From: an uncultured Chloroflexota bacterium
GTDB lineage: Bacteria; Chloroflexota; Anaerolineae; B4-G1; DUEL01
Direction: 5' to 3'
Length of the DNA: 9,881 bases
Assembly: GCA_937138275.1 (NCBI GenBank)
Contig: CAKZOY010000445.1
Location: forward strand, 1 to 9,881
Part shown: piece after piece, positions 1 to 7,350 of the stretch
How the letters are laid out: the number at the start of each line of letters is the position of its first letter
Position numbering within the stretch: the first letter of the stretch is position 1
The notes under the pieces: model-generated
The model's database searches: none
What the model was told of the DNA's origin: nothing
Seen by the model: the letters and a program-made list of their open reading frames with translations, nothing else
Made by a program: the position numbers and the translations under genes

Positions 1-85
1 GAAGCCGAATTGGGTAATACCATTTATACTTTTAGCGCATAATTTGTCATTATAATTTAGAATCTGCCATTGTCAATGTAGTTAC
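1..85 (+). repeat. Left arm of 85-bp terminal inverted repeat
   Basis: Bases 1-85 match the reverse complement of 9797-9881 at 82 of 85 positions by direct alignment. The three differences are all transitions: 35 against 9847, 42 against 9840 and 77 against 9805. The match stops abruptly after base 85. The arm is AT-rich, in sharp contrast to the GC-rich genes. It contains small palindromes: GGTAATACC at 13-21, ATTATAAT at 49-56 and CATTGTCAATG at 68-78. It encodes nothing evident. The repeat begins at the very first base of the window, so its true outer limit cannot be seen. It could be a transposon end, a MITE-like element or a dispersed repeat. Confidence 0.95.
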
Positions 86-92
86 CTATGAT
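64..92 (+). promoter_or_regulatory. Possible sigma70-type promoter straddling the left repeat edge
   Basis: TATGAT at 87-92 resembles a -10 box. CTGCCA at 64-69 matches four of six positions of a -35 box, with a 17-bp spacer. The -35 lies inside the inverted repeat and the -10 just outside it. Transcription would begin near 99-100 and leave a leader of about 40 nt before the MoxR start at 140. A second TATAAT at 51-56 has no convincing -35 partner. The right arm keeps CTGCCA but has no TATGAT at the matching spot. This is inferred from motifs only; AT-rich DNA produces such matches by chance. Confidence 0.35.
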
Positions 93-139
93 AGCAATTA
101 GTTGTTGTCACGGCCATAACCCCCTTCCGAGGAGGCCCT

Positions 140-1234
140 ATGAACAGTCTCGCTCCGGAAAGCATAATCCGTGCCCCCGCCGAAGTCCGATGCCAGAATG
201 AATTGCAACGCTTGCGGGAATGGGACCGTTGGCCCAAACCATCTGGCTGGCAACTCTCTCCCCGGGCCGTAGAGGTTTTCATTCTGGGCGATCCCGGGCT
301 CCAGATCCGCCCCAAATATATCGGCGAGAGGGAGCAAGTACAGATCGCCATTGCTACGCTGGCCAGCGACCGGGCCCTCCTGCTGATTGGTGAGCCCGGG
401 ACGGCCAAATCATGGCTATCGGAACATCTGAGCGCAGCAATTTGCGGCACTTCTCAACTCACCGTTCAGGGCACTGCGGGCACCACCGAGGATCAGATCA
501 AGTATTCCTGGAACTACGCTCTTTTGATCTCCGAGGGACCGAGCGAACGCGCTCTGGTGCCCAGCCCGGTGCTGTTGGCAATGCGCCAGGGACAGATCGC
601 AAGACTGGAGGAGATTACCCGCTGCGCTTCCGAAGTGCAGGACGCGCTCATTTCCATTCTTTCGGAAAAGGCCATCGCCATCCCGGAACTGGAACGGATT
701 GAATACGCCCGGCGCGGGTTCAATATCATCGCAACAGCCAACACCCGCGATCGCGGGGTGAACGAAATGTCGTCGGCCCTTAAGCGGCGATTCAACTTTG
801 TGGAACTTCCGGTGCTTGCCAACCTTCAGCAGGAAATCCAGATTGTCCGCCAGCGCACTCAAGAGATGCTGGAGGAACAGGGATTGTCTCTCTCCCTCCC
901 CGATGAATTCCTGGAAACACTGGTGACGGTTTTCCAGGAACTGCGCCGGGGACAGACTCTGGATGGCGAGCAGAAGGTCAAAACCCCTTCCACTGTGATG
1001 AGCACTGCGGAGGCTATCAGTGTGCTCTTCGGAGGATGTCTGCTGGCCCACTATTTCGGAGATGGGAAACTGCACGGAAACCATCTAGTCCGTTTGCTGA
1101 TGGGTGCCGTCACCAAAGAGGACCGGAGCGACCTGGAGGTGCTCGGGGAATATCTGGAGACGGTTGCCCGGAATCGCAGAGGGTGGGTATGGAAAGAGAT
1201 TACGGAGGCGCGGCGACTGCTTCGCGCATTGTAG
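140..1234 (+). CDS. MoxR-family AAA+ ATPase
   Basis: This 364-residue cytoplasmic ATPase probably remodels or activates a partner protein with ATP, working with the VWA protein encoded downstream. Visible motifs are a Walker A GEPGTAKS (84-91), a Walker B-like IARLEEITR (153-161), a sensor-1 stretch IIATANTRDRG ending in the usual Asn (N201), and an arginine-finger region SSALKRRF (211-218). A helical lid follows from about 225 to the end. The Walker B has Glu-Glu where most MoxR proteins have Asp-Glu. Before the AAA core lies a non-catalytic stretch of about 60 residues. The ATG at 140 is supported by AGGAGG at 130-135, 4 nt upstream. It is the first gene of a five-gene operon, and its 3' end overlaps the next gene. 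Family assignment is secure; client and pathway are unknown. Confidence 0.93.
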   Translation: MNSLAPESIIRAPAEVRCQNELQRLREWDRWPKPSGWQLSPRAVEVFILGDPGLQIRPKYIGEREQVQIAIATLASDRALLLIGEPGTAKSWLSEHLSAAICGTSQLTVQGTAGTTEDQIKYSWNYALLISEGPSERALVPSPVLLAMRQGQIARLEEITRCASEVQDALISILSEKAIAIPELERIEYARRGFNIIATANTRDRGVNEMSSALKRRFNFVELPVLANLQQEIQIVRQRTQEMLEEQGLSLSLPDEFLETLVTVFQELRRGQTLDGEQKVKTPSTVMSTAEAISVLFGGCLLAHYFGDGKLHGNHLVRLLMGAVTKEDRSDLEVLGEYLETVARNRRGWVWKEITEARRLLRAL

Positions 1235-3513
1235 ATTCACCGGCGGTGCAGATTCGGGGCGTCCACGTGGTGCCGGTGCGCCATCATTCCCCTGCACTGG
1301 CGCGGGCGGTGGAGGAAATTATCCGTACCGTACGCCCGCACCTCGTATTGGTTGAAGGCCCCAGCGATGCCTCCCACCTCATTGACATCCTGAGCGACCC
1401 TCAAACGGTGGCACCGGTTGCCATCCTGGCCTACCGCCAACCGGAGATGCGCGGCGTAGTTGCCAGCGCCGATCTCTCTCCCCGTTTCTATTTTTACCCT
1501 TTTTGTGACTATTCTCCCGAACTGGTTGCTCTCCGGGCAGCGCGGGAACTGGGCGTTCCCGCGCGTTTCTGCGACATCCCGGCCGGTGTTCTGCTCGCCC
1601 GAACCGAAACGGCGCCATCGCCGAAGGTACCGCCCATCTCCCCTGCCGCGGATGCCTCTCTTTGGGAACAGGCGGCCCGGCGAATGGGGTTCCGCTCCTA
1701 TGAGGAGTGGTGGGAAGCGGTATTTGAGTCGGGGCGGCTGGATACCACCACGCTTCTCCGCCAGGTACATGCGTGGGGAGAATTGGTGCTCGGAGAGATA
1801 TCCCGTTCCGGATACGATACCCTGCGCGATGCCTGGATGTGGCGCGAGGTGGAGCGCGCGGTTGCAGAAGGGGTATCGCCCGAGGCGATCGTTCTCGTCG
1901 TCGGAGCGGCCCACTGCGCCGCAATGGCCCAACCCGATTTTCCCACCGGGCGCGACTTCCGCCTTCCGGCGGTGCCCCCAGCAGAGTTTGTGGTGATCCC
2001 GTATTCCTTTCCCCGCCTTTCCGAGCAATCGGGATACGGTGCGGGGAACCGGGCCCCTCAGTTCTATCAGGATGTCTGGCAGTTCGGCAATCTGGAGATG
2101 GCGACGTGTGTCGTGTTAACCCGTATGGTAACCCAGATGAAGCATCAGGGGGACCTTGCCTCTCATGCAGATGCCATAGAGGCATTCCGCCTGGCGAAGG
2201 TCCTGGCCCATCTGCGCTCCAAACTCCAGCCAGGAGTGGATGAGGTAATTGACGCCTGCATCACCCTCTTCGGGCGCGGAAACATCCACCCTATCCAGGC
2301 CCCGCTCCGTCGTGTGCTCATTGGGGAGCGTGTCGGGCAGGTCCCCCCGCATGGACAAAAACTGCCTATCCAGGCCGAATTCTACTTGTTGGCACACCAA
2401 CTGGGCATTCCCGTCAAGGACGAATGGACCGACCTCCGGCTCAATCTGGCCGAACCGCATGCGGTTCAGCAGTCCATCTTCCTCCACCGGGTGACCGTTG
2501 CCCAGATTCCTTTCGCCGAGTACCGGGGTGGAGAGGCCGCTACTTTTCAACATATGGGACGCCTCCGAGAGCGGTGGCGAATCAACTGGACGCCCCTGAC
2601 CGACGCGGCACTGGCGGAGGCGGTTCAGTACGGAAACTCCCTGCGGGAAGTCACCCGCAACCGTCTTCGCCTCCGGCTGGGTACCTGGGATAATCTGCAG
2701 GAGGTGAGCCAGGCCGCGCTGGAAGCGGTGTTGTGCGATCTGCCCGAACTCTATGACGCTGCCCTCGCGGCGCTGGAAGAGGCATCGGCGCGGGAGACCG
2801 ATTTCCCCCGCCTCTCCCGGGCTACGTATCAGGTGGCCTCGCTGATGGAATACGGTTCTTCGCGCTCGGTCCGGCGCGAAGTCTTTGAACCCCTTCTCCA
2901 TCGTCTCTATACCCGCGCCTGCCTTCACTTCCCCGCAAGCACCCGTTGTGGCGATGAGGAAGCGCGCCTCATTGGTCGCGAAATGCGCCTGCTGGATGAG
3001 ATCGCTCGCCGTCTTCCCTATCTGGACACGGCGCTGTGGCTTCAGAACCTGTGGGACGCTACCTTCTCCGAAAACACCCATCCATACCTTCGGGGAATGG
3101 GTGTTGGATTGATGATATCTGGCCCCGACGAGGAAAGGGATACCTCCCTCTCCCTCCTGGCCCGACGCTCCCTCTCTCCAGGAAACCCGCCCGAACATGC
3201 TGCCCAGTTTGTAGAGGGGCTGCTTCATGCCAACCCCGGCGTCATCGTCCGCTCACGTCCTCTTGTCCGCTGGCTTCACCAGTTCATCCTCTCCATCCCA
3301 AACGACCGGTTCATCCAATCTCTGCCGATGCTCCGTCGGGCCTTCAGCACACTGACAGGCAGCGATCTGGCCTACCTGATAACCAATCTGCGGGAGGTCA
3401 TCGGCGGCGAGATGATGCCCGGCACCCCCTCCGGGACTTTGCAGGCCCTGCCGATCCACCCCGCTGAAGTGGAAGAACTTCTCCAATCTCTGGATTGGCT
3501 ATGCGCCCCTTGA
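1189..3513 (+). CDS. DUF5682 family protein
   Basis: This is a 774-residue protein matching, from memory, the DUF5682 family that accompanies MoxR and VWA genes. The N-terminal part has GVHVVPVRHHSP (24-35), LVLVEGP (52-58), YFYPFCDYSPELVALR (101-116), RDAWMWREVE (213-222) and VLVVGAAHCAAM (235-246). The spacing of His, Glu, Arg and His recalls the EreA/ChaN/TraB-type fold, so a metal-using hydrolase or esterase-like activity is possible. Next comes the family-typical PYSFPRLSEQSGYGAG (271-286), and the remaining ~450 residues look helical. The reading frame is open from 1036, but residues before ATG 1189 are low-complexity and non-homologous. ATG 1189 has GAGGG at 1179-1183, 5 nt upstream, and overlaps the MoxR gene by 46 nt, which suggests coupled translation. 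No signal peptide or membrane segment is seen. Family call is good; activity is inferred. Confidence 0.85.
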   Translation: MERDYGGAATASRIVDSPAVQIRGVHVVPVRHHSPALARAVEEIIRTVRPHLVLVEGPSDASHLIDILSDPQTVAPVAILAYRQPEMRGVVASADLSPRFYFYPFCDYSPELVALRAARELGVPARFCDIPAGVLLARTETAPSPKVPPISPAADASLWEQAARRMGFRSYEEWWEAVFESGRLDTTTLLRQVHAWGELVLGEISRSGYDTLRDAWMWREVERAVAEGVSPEAIVLVVGAAHCAAMAQPDFPTGRDFRLPAVPPAEFVVIPYSFPRLSEQSGYGAGNRAPQFYQDVWQFGNLEMATCVVLTRMVTQMKHQGDLASHADAIEAFRLAKVLAHLRSKLQPGVDEVIDACITLFGRGNIHPIQAPLRRVLIGERVGQVPPHGQKLPIQAEFYLLAHQLGIPVKDEWTDLRLNLAEPHAVQQSIFLHRVTVAQIPFAEYRGGEAATFQHMGRLRERWRINWTPLTDAALAEAVQYGNSLREVTRNRLRLRLGTWDNLQEVSQAALEAVLCDLPELYDAALAALEEASARETDFPRLSRATYQVASLMEYGSSRSVRREVFEPLLHRLYTRACLHFPASTRCGDEEARLIGREMRLLDEIARRLPYLDTALWLQNLWDATFSENTHPYLRGMGVGLMISGPDEERDTSLSLLARRSLSPGNPPEHAAQFVEGLLHANPGVIVRSRPLVRWLHQFILSIPNDRFIQSLPMLRRAFSTLTGSDLAYLITNLREVIGGEMMPGTPSGTLQALPIHPAEVEELLQSLDWLCAP

Positions 3514-4757
3514 CCGATGAACTTCTTTCTGCCATCCGACATGCCCTGGTGCTGGGGCTGGATGCCCCTGGCGCCTTGGACCCGCTACGGGGGCTGGCAG
3601 AGCCTGTGCGCTCTGCTGGTCTCGGAGCACTTGCCGACTCCATTGAGGCGATCTGCAATATGCAGGGGATGGATGAATCGGCATACCACCGAATGCTGAA
3701 CGAACTGGTGCGCCTCTGGGAAGTCAGCAAGCGGATCGCCCTGCGTACCCAACCAGTCTACCGCGTCCCGGAATCGGCGGCCGATGCCCTTCGCTCCACC
3801 GGCAGCCCCTGGCTGGTGCTGGATCCCGCACCAGCGGATCTCTGGACTGCGCTCTTGGAGGGCAGTGCTCCGCTGGTTCTGACCGTACCCTTTCTGCAGG
3901 CCGAAATAGAGCAATGGCAGCCCTCCGAACCGTTGTGGCCAATCCTCCTTGGCCTTTCCCACAATGCGCTGACCCGGACTGCCGGAGATCGGTTGCGGCA
4001 ATTGGCCGATCAGGCAGTGCCTCTTCTCCTGCGCCTGATCCAGGCCCGCAACCTGATGGTCCGCATCCGGGCCTGGGAGATCCTCCTGGACCTGTATGAG
4101 GAGAGGGCGGTGTCGCTGGAGACCATCGTTCCGCACATCAGCGAATGTCCTTTATCCCTGATCCTGGTCCGGAGACTGGATGCCCTGCGCATGCCCCTTC
4201 CCGCGCCGGAATCCGGGTCGTCCTCCAAAAGACCGACCGATTCGTCGGGCAAGGGCGGGAGCATATCGGAAAAGGAAAGGTCTCAAGCGTACCGCAAGTT
4301 GACGGACCTCCTCTGCGAACCGAACTGGAACCGCGCCCTCCTCAACAACATTCTCCGCCAATACCATTTCCATCTGATGCTCCTGCCCGATGATGACCCC
4401 GTCATCCGTAGCCTCATAGAGGGGGTAGATGTGCTGGAACGTTCCCCCAGGGGTCGGGCAGATTCGCTGGCGCTCATTCCCCATCCCCGAATTACACAAC
4501 TCTTGCTGGATATGCCGGACCTAGAACCGGAGAGTCTGGCGATCCATATTGATGTGACGAAGGACTATCGCCTGATCCCCCGCCTGCTGAAGAACCCCGG
4601 CGGGCTGAAATCAGACGCTCTCCGTAGAGTGATCGGGATAGGGGATAATATCTTCATCCCGATGATGCGACGGGCTGACTCTCGGATACCGGACCATTTT
4701 GGGGAAGTGACCCGCTACCTGAAGGGGACCCGGCGTGAGGATGCTGGCAGAAAGTGA
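3501..4757 (+). CDS. Unrecognised helical operon protein
   Basis: I do not recognise this 418-residue protein. It is rich in Leu, Arg and amphipathic helices. One stretch (about 165-230) reads like HEAT/ARM-type helical pairs. A Ser/Gly/Lys-rich, probably disordered linker follows at about 231-262 and separates two helical halves. No catalytic motif, signal peptide or transmembrane segment stands out. ATG 3501 overlaps the DUF5682 stop by 13 nt; a TTG at 3495 is also possible. There is no strong ribosome binding site, so translation probably depends on coupling to the upstream gene. Lying between DUF5682 and the VWA gene on the same strand, it is likely a scaffold, adaptor or client-binding part of the same complex. 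It might be a diverged form of a helical protein such as DUF5691 found in related operons, but I cannot show that. Confidence 0.8.
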   Translation: MRPLTDELLSAIRHALVLGLDAPGALDPLRGLAEPVRSAGLGALADSIEAICNMQGMDESAYHRMLNELVRLWEVSKRIALRTQPVYRVPESAADALRSTGSPWLVLDPAPADLWTALLEGSAPLVLTVPFLQAEIEQWQPSEPLWPILLGLSHNALTRTAGDRLRQLADQAVPLLLRLIQARNLMVRIRAWEILLDLYEERAVSLETIVPHISECPLSLILVRRLDALRMPLPAPESGSSSKRPTDSSGKGGSISEKERSQAYRKLTDLLCEPNWNRALLNNILRQYHFHLMLLPDDDPVIRSLIEGVDVLERSPRGRADSLALIPHPRITQLLLDMPDLEPESLAIHIDVTKDYRLIPRLLKNPGGLKSDALRRVIGIGDNIFIPMMRRADSRIPDHFGEVTRYLKGTRREDAGRK

Positions 4758-4803
4758 CGGGCAATTATCCGGCATATTTTAAGTTTAAGTAAGGAGAGGG
4801 CGA

Positions 4804-5943
4804 ATGGCTGATCGGGATGACGCCCTGTTGCGCTGGCGGTTAGTCCTGGGTCGGCGGGCGGAGGAACGGGACCCAATCTTCCGCCTGGGCGAACCGAACT
4901 CCCTGTGCCCCGGTGAGCCTTACTCTGTGGGCGATCTGGACCGGGCCCTGACCTTTGTCTACGAGAGCCGATGGCAGCGCGGCGGTACCGAAGACCCTCT
5001 TCCCTACATACCTCAATGGCTGGACCTGATGCGCACTCTCTTCCAGGAAGAGACTCTGGCAATGGTGCAGAAAGACGCCTTTGAGCGCACCGGGCTGGCC
5101 GAGTTTCTGCTCCAGCCCGACATACTCCCGCACCTGAAGCATGACGTCCATTTAGCCGCCATCCTCTTGCAGTACAAAGGCCATGCCCCGGACGTGGTGA
5201 AGGAGACCATACGGGAAATCATCCGTTCGGTTGTGGAGAAACTGCGCCAGCAACTGGAGACACAGGTCCGGCAGACGGTCCTGGGCGCCCTGCGACGCAA
5301 CCGGCATGCCCCTTTGCGGACGTACCGCAACCTGGACTGGCGCACCACCATCCGTCGCAACCTGAAACACTACTTGCCGGAACGTCGGACCGTCGTGCCG
5401 GAGCGGTTCTACTTCTGGGCCAATGAGCGCCGTTTCCGGGACTGGCAGGTGGTGATTCTGGTGGACCAGAGCGGCAGCATGGCTCCTTCAGCCATCCATG
5501 CCGGTGTAATGGCGGCGATTTTCGCCTCCCTGAACGTCCTGCAGACCCACTTGGTCTTCTTCAGTACCGAGGTGGTGGATATGACCCCTTACCTCACCGA
5601 TGACCCGATGGAACTGCTCTTTGGCCTGCAACTGGGCGGCGGTACCGACATTGCGCGGGCGGTGGCCTACGGCGCTCAACTGGTCTGTCAGCCGGAGAAG
5701 TGCATCTTCGTGCTGATTACCGACCTGTACGAAGGGGGAGATGTCCACCTGTTGCTGGCGACCCTGAAGGCGCTTCGCCAGAGCAAAGGGCATGTCCTGT
5801 GCCTTCTGGCTCTGGAAGATGGGCGCCCGGTCTACAATAAAGACCTGGCCCGCGCGGTGGCCGCGCTGGACATCCCGACCTTTGCCGCTACTCCCAGCCG
5901 CCTTCTGGAGGTGATGGAGGGCATCCTGCGGGGCGGAGGATGA
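4804..5943 (+). CDS. VWA domain protein with intact MIDAS, MoxR partner
   Basis: This 379-residue cytoplasmic protein has a helical N-terminal half (about 1-200) and a C-terminal von Willebrand factor A domain (about 213-379). The metal-ion-dependent adhesion site looks complete: DQSGS (D221, S223, S225), the Thr of GGGTD (T281) and the Asp of LITDLYEGG (D307). The layout resembles the VWA partners of MoxR ATPases, such as CoxE-like, ViaA, CbbO and NorD proteins, which bind a client or recruit the ATPase ring through the metal site. The ATG is well supported by AAGGAG at 4791-4796, 7 nt upstream. It follows a 46-bp AT-richer gap, the longest inside the operon, and its own strong ribosome binding site suggests it is made at a level independent of the gene before it. 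Nothing appears truncated. Confidence in the domain is high; its partner is inferred from context. Confidence 0.92.
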   Translation: MADRDDALLRWRLVLGRRAEERDPIFRLGEPNSLCPGEPYSVGDLDRALTFVYESRWQRGGTEDPLPYIPQWLDLMRTLFQEETLAMVQKDAFERTGLAEFLLQPDILPHLKHDVHLAAILLQYKGHAPDVVKETIREIIRSVVEKLRQQLETQVRQTVLGALRRNRHAPLRTYRNLDWRTTIRRNLKHYLPERRTVVPERFYFWANERRFRDWQVVILVDQSGSMAPSAIHAGVMAAIFASLNVLQTHLVFFSTEVVDMTPYLTDDPMELLFGLQLGGGTDIARAVAYGAQLVCQPEKCIFVLITDLYEGGDVHLLLATLKALRQSKGHVLCLLALEDGRPVYNKDLARAVAALDIPTFAATPSRLLEVMEGILRGGG

Positions 5944-5944
5944 G

Positions 5945-7312
5945 ATGCGGACGATGACGCTGGAAGAGATCCGTGGTTTATGCGACGGCGCAACGTTCCA
6001 GAACGCGCGCCGCATCGTCGCCAGCGGCGCCGTTCAGGAGACCTCCCGCACCGATACCGGGCTGTTTGCCCAGGTGAAGGGCACTCGTCTTTACACCGTC
6101 GCCGTTCGCCTTGCCGGGGATAAAATCACGGCCCGATGTACCTGTCCCGCCGCGCGGTTTACCCCCATCTGCAAACACGCCGCAGCCGTCCTGATCCTCT
6201 GGGTGGAATCTCCCGAGCGTTTTGTGCTGGGCTCCATAGAGACGGTGGAAGAACGGCGGGAAACCGGCCCCTCCCTCCCGCGCGCTCGACGGGAAAAAGT
6301 GGAGCGCTCCGAACTACAGGCCCAGAGCATCCTCCAGGCGCTGAAACTGGCCCTTCTACTGGCGCGCGAAGGGATGTTGAATGCCCCCTCCGAGCGGATA
6401 GATCAACTCCGCCAGGTGGCGGAGAATCTCTCCGCTCTGAAAGCGCGTCGCCTGGCCCAGGCTGTAGAACAGATTACCGCTCTGCTGCGGACGGCCTCCG
6501 ACGAAAACCCACCCGTCCTGGAACAGACCTATGCGGAACTCCTCACCGGATTGTGGCTTACCGCTCGGGCCCTCCAGGAACACTACAGCGGGCGGCGGCC
6601 GCTCCCCGATGTGCAGCGGGAAGAGATGCTGGGACACACCTGGCGCGACCGCGACCTGGAGATTCGGGAGGGGGTCCGCCTGACGGAACTGGCCTACGAG
6701 AACCGGATCACGCCGACGGGATTCCGTCTGGACATCAGCCATCTGATAGACCTGGACCACGGGACGCTTTACCGGGAGATGAAGATCGTCCCGCTGAACG
6801 TACCCTCCAGCCCGGCCGACTACAAACCCCCGCGTCCCCGACCGTTTCTCGCCCATCGGATCGGCATCTATCCGGGATACGCCCCCCGGCGGATCAAAAT
6901 CTTTTCCGACCAACTCCTTCCGGATCTCCCAGACGTGCGGGCGGTTCTGGAGCCCTACGCTCTGCGCTCGGTTCACGCGCTGCGAGCGGCCGCGTGGGAG
7001 CATATGTCCGACCCGTTTGCTCCTCCCTCCCTGACGGCCCTGGTGGCGCCCGCGAAATGGGTCTGGTGGCGGGGCCGGGCATGGCTGGCCGACAAGGCAG
7101 GGGAATTGTTCCCCCTCTGGATCCGCACCATACCGGAGCATCTTCAGAAAGAGGAGCGCCCCCTGGAACACGGGCTGTTGGCGAAGGATATGCCTCTGCT
7201 CTTTGGCTACTTGCAGATAGATGACGGGGAGTTGGGGTTCCTCCCCATCAGCGCGATCGCGGAAGACGGTGTGGGATTGCTGCGATGGGGGATATATCCT
7301 GCCGCTCCTTAA
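5945..7312 (+). CDS. SWIM zinc-finger protein
   Basis: This 455-residue protein has a SWIM zinc finger near the N terminus: C65-x-C67, then eight residues, then C76-x-H78. SWIM domains bind zinc and mediate DNA, RNA or protein contacts. The middle (about 100-240) is largely helical. The C-terminal part (about 240-455) is mixed, with a Trp-rich stretch (AKWVWWRGRAWLAD), and matches no family I can name. The start is one base after the VWA stop, with GGAGGA at 5935-5940 lying inside the end of the VWA gene, so the two are translationally linked. The gene ends in tandem stop codons, TAA then TGA (7310-7315). SWIM proteins recur next to MoxR/DUF5682/VWA genes, for instance in actinobacteria (from memory), which supports a shared role as a recognition or regulatory subunit. 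Confidence 0.88.
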   Translation: MRTMTLEEIRGLCDGATFQNARRIVASGAVQETSRTDTGLFAQVKGTRLYTVAVRLAGDKITARCTCPAARFTPICKHAAAVLILWVESPERFVLGSIETVEERRETGPSLPRARREKVERSELQAQSILQALKLALLLAREGMLNAPSERIDQLRQVAENLSALKARRLAQAVEQITALLRTASDENPPVLEQTYAELLTGLWLTARALQEHYSGRRPLPDVQREEMLGHTWRDRDLEIREGVRLTELAYENRITPTGFRLDISHLIDLDHGTLYREMKIVPLNVPSSPADYKPPRPRPFLAHRIGIYPGYAPRRIKIFSDQLLPDLPDVRAVLEPYALRSVHALRAAAWEHMSDPFAPPSLTALVAPAKWVWWRGRAWLADKAGELFPLWIRTIPEHLQKEERPLEHGLLAKDMPLLFGYLQIDDGELGFLPISAIAEDGVGLLRWGIYPAAP

Positions 7313-7350
7313 TGACGCGTAAAAGCGGCGGTGGAGGGCATACAATGGGG
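7313..7350. other. Convergent intergenic gap between the two operons
   Basis: This 38-bp stretch separates the stop of the SWIM gene from the stop of pxpC, so both operons end here facing each other. I see no strong hairpin followed by a T run in either direction. A 4-bp stem (CAAT...ATTG, 7343-7356) is too weak to call a terminator. Read-through into antisense of the opposite operon is therefore possible. Confidence 0.6.

Noticed and set aside
1..85. Inverted ends as a pure assembly artefact (fold-back)
   Set aside because: Not excluded, but a simple fold-back would give identical arms; three differences point to two real copies. A contig that ended in a dispersed repeat remains possible.
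1036..1188. N-terminal extension of the DUF5682 frame
   Set aside because: The 51 extra residues overlap the MoxR lid region in another frame, are Arg/Gly/Pro-rich and lack homology; ATG 1189 has a better ribosome site.
2116..3228. A 370-codon - strand frame opposite the DUF5682 gene
   Set aside because: No recognisable domain and no ribosome site; the + strand frame is supported by family motifs and operon packing.
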